Part shown: positions 41,165 through 49,313 of the stretch, piece by piece
How the letters are laid out: each line of letters starts with the position of its first letter
Numbering within the stretch: the stretch's first letter is position 1
Assembly (NCBI RefSeq): GCF_947494755.1
Contig: NZ_CANLVZ010000005.1
Coordinates: 62,001-126,000, forward strand
Origin: an uncultured Tateyamaria sp.
GTDB lineage: Bacteria > Pseudomonadota > Alphaproteobacteria > Rhodobacterales > Rhodobacteraceae
Length of the DNA stretch: 64,000 nucleotides
Direction of reading: 5' to 3'
Made by a program: the position numbers and the translations under genes
The notes under the pieces: model-generated
What the model saw: the letters and a program-made list of their open reading frames with translations, nothing else
Database searches by the model: none
What the model was told of the DNA's origin: nothing

Positions 41165-41352
41165 GTGATGTCTCCTGCGCCTGCGGCAGGCCAGAGATCA
41201 GCACAGGACCACCGCAGGGCGCGGCGGGTGTGGGCGTGGGGTCAGACACAGCCACAGGCGCGCGAGATATGCGCCTGCGTATAATATCCTTGGTGAACTG
41301 CATGTGTCATGGCGCACAGATTGGCCCGGTCCGGCTGGCGGGTCAAGCGCGA

Positions 41353-41754
41353 TCAGCCGACCAGCAACCGCACTGCGATAGCCAGCGTGCAGACCCAACT
41401 GAGCGTAAAGATGATGGGCCGCACCGGAAACCGCGCCACCCCCGACACCATCCCAATGGCATGTGCAAGCCGCAACCAGAAGAAGGCGGCGCTGGCCCAG
41501 ATCGTGACGGGTCCCGAGACCTCGAGACTGTGTGCGACCAGCACGACCAGTCCGAATGGCACAGCGGCCTCGATCAGGTTCAGATGTGCGCGGTGGGCGC
41601 GATGCACCCAGGCCGGAAATCCCGTCAGCGGGGGCGGTCGTTCAAAGTCGTCGATCCCGGTTTGGGGATGCATGTTCACGCCCACGATGTAGGGGATCCA
41701 CATGGAGGCCGCGAGGATGGCTGTCAGGGTTAGATAGGTCAGTTCGGGTGTCAT
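41353..41754 (-). CDS. MAPEG family membrane protein
   Basis: 'MTPELTYLTLTAILAASMWIPYIVG...RAHRAHLNLIEAAVPFGLVVLVAH'. Confidence 0.88.
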   Translation of the reverse strand: MTPELTYLTLTAILAASMWIPYIVGVNMHPQTGIDDFERPPPLTGFPAWVHRAHRAHLNLIEAAVPFGLVVLVAHSLEVSGPVTIWASAAFFWLRLAHAIGMVSGVARFPVRPIIFTLSWVCTLAIAVRLLVG

Positions 41755-41781
41755 AGCACAGCTTTCGATTCTGAGCGGGGA

Positions 41782-41837
41782 GGGGGCCAGTCCCCGTCGC
41801 ATCCGCGACTCCCCCGGAGTTTGTCTGGCAAGATGAA
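41782..41837 (+). repeat. Two-hairpin intergenic repeat, copy A
   Basis: GGGGGCCAGTCCCC + GTCGC-ATCC-GCGAC + TCCCCCGGAGTTTGTCTGGCAAGATGAA. Confidence 0.75.
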
Positions 41838-41844
41838 GGTGGGA

Positions 41845-42600
41845 TCAGGCGCTTGCGCGGCTTCCGAAATGTGTGGGCTCGCCGGTTTCGAGCCATGTTT
41901 TCAGGCCCGCCGCCCACCGCGCCCATCCATCAGCCACCCCTTCACCGGGCACGACGGGGAAGGTCAGGTCGTAATGTTCAACCGTCAGCTTGATGAAGTC
42001 CCCTTCGACCTCGATGAGGTAGATGACCCGGCTTGGCGCGCCGCCGCCCTCCCAATTGGGCTCGAACGTGCATTCTATCCGGGATTTGGGATCACTGGTC
42101 AAAAGGACGTTTGACATCAGTTCGGTGCCATCGGGCAGAAACATCGTGGTGCGTGCGCCCTCGCGCGTCGCGTGGCTGGCCATGAAGTGGTAATGCGCCA
42201 CGTTGGTCTCGTCCGACAGGGCATCCCAGAGCCGGTCTTGCGTGGTCTTGATATAGGTTTGCATGACAAAATCGGGTTTCGACATGGGCGAGGTTCCTTC
42301 CAGTTGCGATTTCAGGTCGAGAACTGCTCGGGCCGCCGGTTTGACGAGCAAAGGCTCTATCCAGCGGTCAATGGCTTCCTGCAGGGGCAGGGCGTTGAGG
42401 TAGTGATGCTTGAACCGACCCACCCTTTTGGTGGTGATCAGCCCCGCGTCTTCAAGGACGCCCAAATGCTTCATCACCCCAAAACGGGACATGTCCAGAC
42501 AGGGCTGCAATTGCTGCAGCGTCTGACCGTCCTGTTCACGTAACGCATCCAGCAGCGTGCGACGGGCGGGGTCGGCGAGCGATTTGAACAAGGCATCCAT
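41845..42600 (-). CDS. ArsR-type HTH fused in frame to an SRPBCC/AHSA1 domain
   Basis: 'DALFKSLADPARRTLLDALREQDGQTLQQLQPCLDMSRFGVMKHLGVLEDAGLITTKRVGRFKHHYLN' then 'MSKPDFVMQTYIKTTQDRLWDALSDETNVAHYHF'. Confidence 0.9.
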   Translation of the reverse strand: MDALFKSLADPARRTLLDALREQDGQTLQQLQPCLDMSRFGVMKHLGVLEDAGLITTKRVGRFKHHYLNALPLQEAIDRWIEPLLVKPAARAVLDLKSQLEGTSPMSKPDFVMQTYIKTTQDRLWDALSDETNVAHYHFMASHATREGARTTMFLPDGTELMSNVLLTSDPKSRIECTFEPNWEGGGAPSRVIYLIEVEGDFIKLTVEHYDLTFPVVPGEGVADGWARWAAGLKTWLETGEPTHFGSRASA

Positions 42601-42613
42601 TCCGTCTCTATAT

Positions 42614-42629
42614 GTGATTATACAGTCAC
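42614..42629. promoter_or_regulatory. Candidate ArsR-type operator GTGA-N8-TCAC
   Basis: Inverted repeat 14 bp from the ArsR start, in the divergent gap to the hydrolase gene. Confidence 0.35.
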
Positions 42630-42723
42630 GTGACAAGATGGTAACCTAATAAATCTGACCCACGCAGGATGGACAGCGCGGCGGCACCTGCCCATGATCC
42701 GCGCAAACTGCCAGAGGACTGCC

Positions 42724-43476
42724 ATGACCACCGCTGACTTCATTGACACAGACCAAGGGCGCCGCCTTGCCTATCACCGCAGCGAAGGGACAGGCCCGTG
42801 GGTCGTCTTCCTGGGGGGGCTGAAGTCAGACATGGAGGGCACGAAAGCCATCCATCTCGAGGCGTGGTGCCGCGCGCAGGGGCGGGGGTTTCTGCGGTTT
42901 GACTATTCCGGGCATGGGCAAAGTTCTGAAGCCTTTGAAGATGGCTGCATCGGGGATTGGGCGGAGGATACCGCCTTTGCGCTCGAGGCGTTGACGACGG
43001 GTCCGCTGGTGATCGTGGGCAGTTCGATGGGCGGCTGGCAGGCGCTGCTGTTTGCGCGCCATCATTCGGATCGCGTGGCCGGACTGGTGACCATTGCCGC
43101 CGCGCCGGATTTTACGGAAGACGGCTATTGGGCCTCGTTCACCGACGCCCAAAAACAGGCGCTGGCGCGGGACGGGCGGGTCGAGATGCCGTCGGACTAT
43201 ATGGAACCCTACATCATCACGCAGCGCCTGATTGAGGATGGGCGCAATCACCTGGTGCTGCGCGCGCCGCTGCCTTTGCCCTTTGCGGTGCGCTGTCTGC
43301 AAGGCACGGAAGATACAGCCGTCAGCACTGAAACCGCCGTGCGATTGCTGAACCATGCTGACTGCCCCGATATGCGTCTGTTGCTGGTGCGCGGCGCGGA
43401 TCACAGGTTTTCCGACGGGCCGTGTCTGGGTCTGATCGAGGATGCGATTGAGCAGGTTCTGGAGACGGTGGCATGA
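42724..43476 (+). CDS. Alpha/beta hydrolase
   Basis: 'VVFLGGLKSDMEGTKA', 'LRFDYSGHGQSS', 'IVGSSMGGWQALLFA', 'RGADHRFSD'. Confidence 0.92.
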   Translation: MTTADFIDTDQGRRLAYHRSEGTGPWVVFLGGLKSDMEGTKAIHLEAWCRAQGRGFLRFDYSGHGQSSEAFEDGCIGDWAEDTAFALEALTTGPLVIVGSSMGGWQALLFARHHSDRVAGLVTIAAAPDFTEDGYWASFTDAQKQALARDGRVEMPSDYMEPYIITQRLIEDGRNHLVLRAPLPLPFAVRCLQGTEDTAVSTETAVRLLNHADCPDMRLLLVRGADHRFSDGPCLGLIEDAIEQVLETVA

Positions 43477-44459
43477 GGCGATTTGGCAAGATATTGGGGT
43501 GGGTCTTGCTGGGCCTGATTGTGTTGATCGGGGCCTCGTGGCTGTTTGGCCCCTACGAGGATGCGACCCTGACGCCGCGCCCGGAGGCTGTGATGATCGA
43601 CGGCGATCTGGATGCCCATTTTGCGGCCGTAGAGGCGGCATATGAGGACATCACCCCCGGCGTCGAAAAGCGGGTGATCTGGGCCGGACAGGCGGGAGCC
43701 AAGACCCCTTGGTCGATCCTGTATGTGCATGGGTTTTCTGCGACTTCCGAAGAAATCCGGCCAGTGCCGGACGCGGTGGCCGAGTCCCTGGGGGCCAACT
43801 TGATCTACACGCGTTTGCAAGGGCACGGGCGCGGCCCTGAGGCGATGGCCGAAGGCACGGTGCAGGGCTGGGTCGATGATCTGGCCGAGGGGATCGCGGC
43901 GGCCCGGGTCGCTGGTGAGAAGGTGTTGATCATCTCGACCTCCACAGGGGGCACTTTGGTGGCCGCCACGGCGCAGAACGAGGCGCTGATGGAGGACGTG
44001 GCGGGCCTTGTCTTTGTCTCGCCCAACTTTGGGATCAACAACCCGCTTGCGACTTTGCTGACATGGCCAGCGGCGCGGTATTGGCTGCCCTCCCTTGCCG
44101 GTGAGCGGCGCAGTTTTGAACCCTCCAGCGAAGCGCACGGGCGGTACTGGACCACGGAATATGCAAGCGTCGCCGTGTTGCCGATGGCGGTTCTGATCCA
44201 GGCCACAATGGCGATGGATCACGGCGCACAGACCCTTCCGGCGCTGTTCTGGTATGCAACGGACGACCGCGTGGTGCGGCCCGATATCACCGCCGAAGTT
44301 GCAGCCGCCTGGGGTGGCGACGCGCAGGTTATCAATCCTGTTATGGGCGAGGGTGACGATCCACTCGCCCACGTGGCGACGGGCGATATCATGTCCCCCG
44401 GACAGACAGAGCGGGCCGTCATCGATATGCTCGCCTTCGTGCGGGAGCTTGATCCGTGA
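43473..44459 (+). CDS. Membrane-anchored alpha/beta hydrolase (serine aminopeptidase/lipase-like)
   Basis: N-terminal TM; 'WSILYVHGFSATSEEIRPVPDAVAESLGANLIYTRLQGHGR', 'ISTSTGGTLVAA'; 4-bp overlap with the previous gene. Confidence 0.88.
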   Translation: MRRFGKILGWVLLGLIVLIGASWLFGPYEDATLTPRPEAVMIDGDLDAHFAAVEAAYEDITPGVEKRVIWAGQAGAKTPWSILYVHGFSATSEEIRPVPDAVAESLGANLIYTRLQGHGRGPEAMAEGTVQGWVDDLAEGIAAARVAGEKVLIISTSTGGTLVAATAQNEALMEDVAGLVFVSPNFGINNPLATLLTWPAARYWLPSLAGERRSFEPSSEAHGRYWTTEYASVAVLPMAVLIQATMAMDHGAQTLPALFWYATDDRVVRPDITAEVAAAWGGDAQVINPVMGEGDDPLAHVATGDIMSPGQTERAVIDMLAFVRELDP

Positions 44460-44887
44460 TGGATCAACGGGTGTCGCTGATCACGCTCGGGGCGGGGGAT
44501 ATGGAGGCGCTGGCGGCCTTTTACGAGGCCATGGGCTGGGCGCGGGTGGAGAGCCCCGACGGGGTGATTGCCTTTGATTTGATCGGGCAGACACTTGGCC
44601 TTTATCCCCTTGCCGCGCTGGCCGACGACATTGGTGTTGCGGTCGCGGATTTGCGGGGTGGGGCCATGACCCTTGGGCACAACGTGTCTGACAAGGCAGA
44701 TGTCGCCCGGCTACTGGACCGGGCCGAGAGTGTCGGGGCCAAAATCCTGAAACCTGCGCAAGATGTGTTCTGGGGCGGGCATCACGGCTATTTCGCCGAT
44801 CCCGAAGGGCACATCTGGGAAGTGGCGTGGAACCCGTTTTCACCACTCGGCCCCGAGGGTCAATTCCAGTGGAACGGGGCCGCGTAA
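44456..44887 (+). CDS. VOC family protein
   Basis: 'RVSLITLGAGDMEALAAFYEAMGWARVESPDGVIAFDLIGQTLGLYP', 'GGHHGYFADPEGHIWEVAWNP'. Confidence 0.92.
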   Translation: MMDQRVSLITLGAGDMEALAAFYEAMGWARVESPDGVIAFDLIGQTLGLYPLAALADDIGVAVADLRGGAMTLGHNVSDKADVARLLDRAESVGAKILKPAQDVFWGGHHGYFADPEGHIWEVAWNPFSPLGPEGQFQWNGAA

Positions 44888-45519
44888 TGCGCCGTCCGGC
44901 CAGCATGTGGAGCCTCGAAAACTTGGGCCGCGTGCGGTTGTCCAAGCACTTTTACATGCGGGATTTCCTTTATTCGGAAATCGGAAATTTCCATGAAGTC
45001 AGGAACCTGCCGCGTGATCCTGATCTTGCGATTGAACATGGGCGGATGCTGTGTACGCAGTTGCTCGACCCGCTCGAAGAGACGTTTGGGCGGCTGGCGG
45101 TCCGCTCCGGCTATCGCTCGCCCGAGCTGAACCGATATGGCAACGAGAACAAGCTGAACTGCGCGCGCAACGACAATCCGATCGAGTGTCATATCTGGGA
45201 TTGGGGCACCGGAGAGACGGCGATTGCGGGCACGTCCCTCGCCATCCCCTGGTTCACGGATCAATACGAACAGGGCCGCGATTGGCGTGATCTGGCATGG
45301 TGGATCCATGATCATCTGCCCTATTCGGGTATGTGGTTTTTCCCGAAACTCTGCGCTTTCAATCTGGATTGGCGGCCCACGCCGCACCGCATGATCGGCA
45401 GCTATATTGCGCCCAAAGGTCTGCTGTTGCGCCGAGGAGCGCAGCCTGCCGAACCGGCCAAGGCACGGGCCAAGCGATATGCCGATTTCCCGCCGTTTCG
45501 GGGAATCGCCTACCCATGA
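44887..45519 (+). CDS. M15-like peptidase (D-Ala-D-Ala carboxypeptidase/peptidoglycan-binding-like) domain protein
   Basis: 'LLDPLEETFGRLAVRSGYRSPELNRYGNENKLNCARNDNPIECHIWD' resembles the M15A core; TAATG overlap with VOC gene. Confidence 0.6.
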   Translation: MRRPASMWSLENLGRVRLSKHFYMRDFLYSEIGNFHEVRNLPRDPDLAIEHGRMLCTQLLDPLEETFGRLAVRSGYRSPELNRYGNENKLNCARNDNPIECHIWDWGTGETAIAGTSLAIPWFTDQYEQGRDWRDLAWWIHDHLPYSGMWFFPKLCAFNLDWRPTPHRMIGSYIAPKGLLLRRGAQPAEPAKARAKRYADFPPFRGIAYP

Positions 45520-45641
45520 TGCGGCGGGCGTCCATCGCACAGTGTCAACATATATACTTGCCCACCACATCTCGTTTTGGCGTTGACGGAGCCCCTCAAA
45601 ATAAGGGATTTTGCCGCCACATTCGGACTGGGGGATGAGGG

Positions 45642-46712
45642 ATGAAGCGATTCTTGGGGCTTGCGGCCGCATTCTGCGTTGCGTCGGGCATTTCTGCGGC
45701 CGCCCAGACCTGTGGTGGCAGTTACACGGTCAAGCGCGGCGACAGCCTGTCGGCCATCGCGGATGCGCAATACAAGAACGCCTCGGCCTGGACCGAAGTG
45801 CATCGCAACAACCTGTCGGTGATTGGTGAAAACCCCAATGCACTGCGGATCGGGATGCGGTTGCAACTGGGCTGCATCGCTGGCCTGCCCGTGGGTCTGG
45901 ACGCGGGAACGCCTGCGACGCAGACGGCTGCGGCGGCACCTGCGCAGAACACCCCGCGCCGCAAATTGGAACAGACGATCAATTTGGTGACGGCAGGCGA
46001 CTTTGCCCCTTTTACAGATCAGGCCTTGGACAATCAGGGCCTGATCACGGATGTGGTCAACACCGCGATGGGGCGCACGGCGTCGCGTGAGGGGTACAAG
46101 GTGCACTGGGTCAATGACTGGTCGGCCCACCTTGATCCGTTGATGACGAGTGCGATGATGGATATGGGCTTTCCCTGGTACAAACCCGATTGCGACGGAT
46201 CGCCTGACAATTTCCGCTGTGCTAATTTCCACTTCTCGGATCCGATGTTCGAGATGCTGATCCTGCTGTTCGTGGACAAGTCGCGCCCCGTGCCCTTTGC
46301 CCAGGACGCCGATATTGAAGGGCGCACCCTGTGCCGCCCTGCGGGTTACTTTACCCATGATCTGGACCGCGCGGACCGGCGTTGGATCACGGATGCAAAA
46401 ATTACGCTGAAACAGCCCGCGACGGTGGCGGCCTGCTTTGACATGCTGGTGTCGGGCGAGGTGGACGCGGTTGCGATGAACGAGTTTACGGGGCGTGCAG
46501 CGATCAAGGATATGGGCCTCAAGGATCAGGTCGAGGTGGTGCAGGGCCGCCCCATTTCCATCGAAGGGCTGCATGTTCTGGTGCACAAGGAACACCCTGA
46601 CGCCGCCACGTTGATGGAGACGATCAATGGCGGTCTGGATGCGATCAAGGCCTCGGGCGAGTACCAGCAGGTGATTGACCGGCACATGACCAAAATCTGG
46701 GCTGATTTCTGA
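45642..46712 (+). CDS. Secreted LysM + SBP_bac_3 (extracellular solute-binding family 3-like) protein, copy 1
   Basis: Signal peptide; 'GGSYTVKRGDSLSAIADAQYKNASAWTEVHRNN' LysM; then 'LVTAGDFAPFTDQALDNQGLITDVVNTAM...' SBP. Confidence 0.85.
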   Translation: MKRFLGLAAAFCVASGISAAAQTCGGSYTVKRGDSLSAIADAQYKNASAWTEVHRNNLSVIGENPNALRIGMRLQLGCIAGLPVGLDAGTPATQTAAAAPAQNTPRRKLEQTINLVTAGDFAPFTDQALDNQGLITDVVNTAMGRTASREGYKVHWVNDWSAHLDPLMTSAMMDMGFPWYKPDCDGSPDNFRCANFHFSDPMFEMLILLFVDKSRPVPFAQDADIEGRTLCRPAGYFTHDLDRADRRWITDAKITLKQPATVAACFDMLVSGEVDAVAMNEFTGRAAIKDMGLKDQVEVVQGRPISIEGLHVLVHKEHPDAATLMETINGGLDAIKASGEYQQVIDRHMTKIWADF

Positions 46713-46714
46713 GA

Positions 46715-47797
46715 ATGGGACGGGTGTGGGCTCAGCTTGGGGTGAGTGCGGCCGCAGTCCTTGGATGGGCCGGAGCGGCGGTTGCCTGTGCGCCCTCGCA
46801 TGTTGTCGCGCCCGGTGAGACGCTGTTTTCCATCGCCGAAGAACAGCTTGGCGATCTGTCGCGCTGGTCGCTCATTTTCTACAACAACCCGGACATCCAG
46901 GGCGGCAGCCTTTTGGAGTTGCCTGCGGGTACCGTTCTGGCCATTCCGTGCCCGGATACGGCGGCAAGCGCCCCGGTCGCCACGCCAGAGCCGGTCGCCG
47001 CGCCCGAGCCCGAAACATTCGTGCCTGACCCGACGCCGCTGTTGCAGGACGAGGCGGAGCTGCGCCTTGTCACAGCGTCAAACTACGCGCCGTTTACGGA
47101 TCTGGATTGGCCGGGGCAGGGGATGTTGACCGAGTTGGTGAATGCGGCACTGGAGGAGACGCCAAATCCGCTGACCTATTCAATCACATGGGAAAACGAT
47201 TGGTCCAAGCACCTGTTTCCCATGCTCGATTCCAAAGAGTTCGACATGGGCTTTCCCTGGTATCAGCCGGATTGCACGGGCAATCCAACCCATGAGCGCT
47301 GTGCCAATTTCCACTTTTCCGAGCCATTGGTCGATCTGGTGATCCTGCTGTTTTCTCGCAGCGACGCGCTGTTGCCGTTCGAGAGTGATGCGGATCTGGT
47401 GGGCAAGACCCTGTGCCGCCCTGCAGGCTACTTCACCCACGATCTGGACCGCGCGGATCGTCGGTGGCTGTCGCAGGGTTTGATCACGCTTGAGCAGCCA
47501 AGCTCACCGGATGCGTGTTTCGAGATGCTGATGGCCGGCGAGGTCGATGCAGTGGCCCTGAACGAGTTTTTGGGTGTGCAGAAGATGTTTGAACTGGGCC
47601 TGACGGACAAGGTCGCGCCCCTGTCGCGTCCTTTGTCGGTCGAAGGGCTGCATGTGCTGATCTCCAAGAAACACTGGCGCGGGACTGCACATCTTTATCG
47701 CTTCAACGCCGGCCTGGCCAAGCTCAAGCAGACCGACCGCTACAACGCGATTGTCAGCCGCCATCTGGCGCTGTTCTGGGATCAGATCAAACAGTGA
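46715..47797 (+). CDS. Secreted LysM + SBP_bac_3 protein, copy 2
   Basis: 'SHVVAPGETLFSIAEEQLGDLSRWSLIFYNNPDIQGG' LysM; Pro/Ala linker; 'LVTASNYAPFTDLDWPGQGMLTELVNAAL...' SBP; starts 2 bp after copy 1. Confidence 0.85.
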   Translation: MGRVWAQLGVSAAAVLGWAGAAVACAPSHVVAPGETLFSIAEEQLGDLSRWSLIFYNNPDIQGGSLLELPAGTVLAIPCPDTAASAPVATPEPVAAPEPETFVPDPTPLLQDEAELRLVTASNYAPFTDLDWPGQGMLTELVNAALEETPNPLTYSITWENDWSKHLFPMLDSKEFDMGFPWYQPDCTGNPTHERCANFHFSEPLVDLVILLFSRSDALLPFESDADLVGKTLCRPAGYFTHDLDRADRRWLSQGLITLEQPSSPDACFEMLMAGEVDAVALNEFLGVQKMFELGLTDKVAPLSRPLSVEGLHVLISKKHWRGTAHLYRFNAGLAKLKQTDRYNAIVSRHLALFWDQIKQ

Positions 47798-47889
47798 CCG
47801 GGGGCTTGTGGCGCACGGGCGCAAGGGTCATTGTGTATCACACAGGCAAATCAGCAGGCAGCAGATGGCGTTAGAAGCAAGGCGGGTAC

Positions 47890-48600
47890 ATGGCTGAGCC
47901 GTTGGTATTCCTTCCCGGTATGATGTGCGATGCGCGCCTGTTCGGGCCGCAGATCGCGGAGTTGTCGTCGGAGTTTTCGGTGATGGTCTCGCCGGTGACC
48001 CGCGGCGAGCGGATCGAGGAGATCGCAAGCGGTTTGCTGGACGAGTTGCCTCAACGCTTTGCGCTGGCGGGCCTGTCCATGGGCGGGATCGTCGCGATGG
48101 AAATCTTGCGCCGCGCACCCGACCGGATCACGCGGCTGGCGCTGATGGACACCAATCCGCTGGCCGAGACCCCGCCAGTGGCCGCGGCGCGAGAGCCACA
48201 GATCGTCAAGGCGCGCACGGGCCGGATGGCCGAAGTGATGCGCGAGGAAATGAAGCCGAACTATCTGGCACCGGGCCCCTATCGAAACGAGATTCTGGAT
48301 CTAGTGATGGATATGGCCGAAGCGCTTGGCCCGGAGGTGTTCATCCGCCAGTCGCGGGCCTTGCAGCGGCGCCGTGATCAACAGGGCACATTGCGCAAAT
48401 GCCGGGTGCCGACCCTGGTTTTGTGCGGGGCGCATGATGCATTGTGCCCGGTCAAGCGGCACACCTTTATGGCTGAGTTGATCCATGGCGCTGAATTGCG
48501 GGTGCTTGAGGATGCAGGCCATTTGCCCACGCTCGAAGCGCCAGCCGAGACGACGGCCGCACTGCGCGACTGGCTGAAGCAGCCATTGATTTTGCGCTAA
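47890..48600 (+). CDS. Alpha/beta hydrolase
   Basis: 'LVFLPGMMCDARLFGPQIAELSSEFSVMVSPVT', 'ALAGLSMGGIVAMEILRRAPDRITRLALMDTN', 'EDAGHLPTLEAP'. Confidence 0.93.
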   Translation: MAEPLVFLPGMMCDARLFGPQIAELSSEFSVMVSPVTRGERIEEIASGLLDELPQRFALAGLSMGGIVAMEILRRAPDRITRLALMDTNPLAETPPVAAAREPQIVKARTGRMAEVMREEMKPNYLAPGPYRNEILDLVMDMAEALGPEVFIRQSRALQRRRDQQGTLRKCRVPTLVLCGAHDALCPVKRHTFMAELIHGAELRVLEDAGHLPTLEAPAETTAALRDWLKQPLILR

Positions 48601-48639
48601 AGCTTGATCCGAAGGGCGCTTGCGCGACACCCTGTTTCA

Positions 48640-48697
48640 GGGGGCTCTGCCCCCGTCGCGTGCGCGACTCCCCCGCGGTATTTTTGGTCAAAAGAAA
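48640..48697 (+). repeat. Two-hairpin intergenic repeat, copy B
   Basis: GGGGGCTCTGCCCCC + GTCGCG-TG-CGCGAC + TCCCCCGCGGTATTTTTGGTCAAAAGAAA. Confidence 0.8.
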
Positions 48698-48725
48698 TCT
48701 GTAGGGCGGGCGATTTGTCCACCTG

Positions 48726-49310
48726 TCAGTATTTGGGCAAGTGCAGGTTGTCGCGTTCGGCCGGGCTGACCAGATAGATGTCGCGCACCGGCGTGTTGGT
48801 GGCTGCATCAAAGAATGGCGTTTGCTTCCACTTTCCATTCAGGCGGCGGGGCAGCACCCGTGTGAGCATTCCGAGGATGAACGCGGCAGCCCCTTCATGG
48901 CCGCGTTTGCCGTTGGGCTTGCGCACAAAGGCGCGTGCCTTGATGGGGCCAAGGGGGCTGTCATCGGCCAGCCGGTCCGTGCGCAGTGATGTGAATGGGA
49001 CTTTGGCGGAGCGTGTGGTGAGAAACATCATCGCGCCGCAGCATTGGGCCTGCCAGCGCAATGCGCCTTTTTCCGAAAGGGAGAAGACGGCCAGTTGATC
49101 GAGCCCATCGTCGAACCGCACCCGGTCCGGCGTCGTCTGGTAGAGTTGCACCGCGCCCGGTGCCGGATCGGGCTGACCTGCAAAGACTTCAGCGGCGCGG
49201 CAATCGTGGCAAAAGCACTCGGCGCGGGTCCCATTGTCCGGCGACACCCCTAGCAGGGTGCCCCGCAGCTTGTTGCAGTCACAGGCGAAGGGAAGATCGA
49301 CGCCTGCCAT
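48726..49310 (-). CDS. DUF6151/GFA-like zinc-binding protein
   Basis: 'FACDCNKLRGTLLGVSPDNGTRAECFCHDCRAAEVFAG' Cys ligands. Confidence 0.78.
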   Translation of the reverse strand: MAGVDLPFACDCNKLRGTLLGVSPDNGTRAECFCHDCRAAEVFAGQPDPAPGAVQLYQTTPDRVRFDDGLDQLAVFSLSEKGALRWQAQCCGAMMFLTTRSAKVPFTSLRTDRLADDSPLGPIKARAFVRKPNGKRGHEGAAAFILGMLTRVLPRRLNGKWKQTPFFDAATNTPVRDIYLVSPAERDNLHLPKY

Positions 49311-49313
49311 GGA

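Noticed and set aside
46960-47030. Repetitive GCCCCGGTCGCC/GAGCCGGTCGCC stretch
   Set aside because: Encodes a Pro/Ala/Glu linker between LysM and SBP domains; a normal low-complexity linker, not a DNA repeat element.
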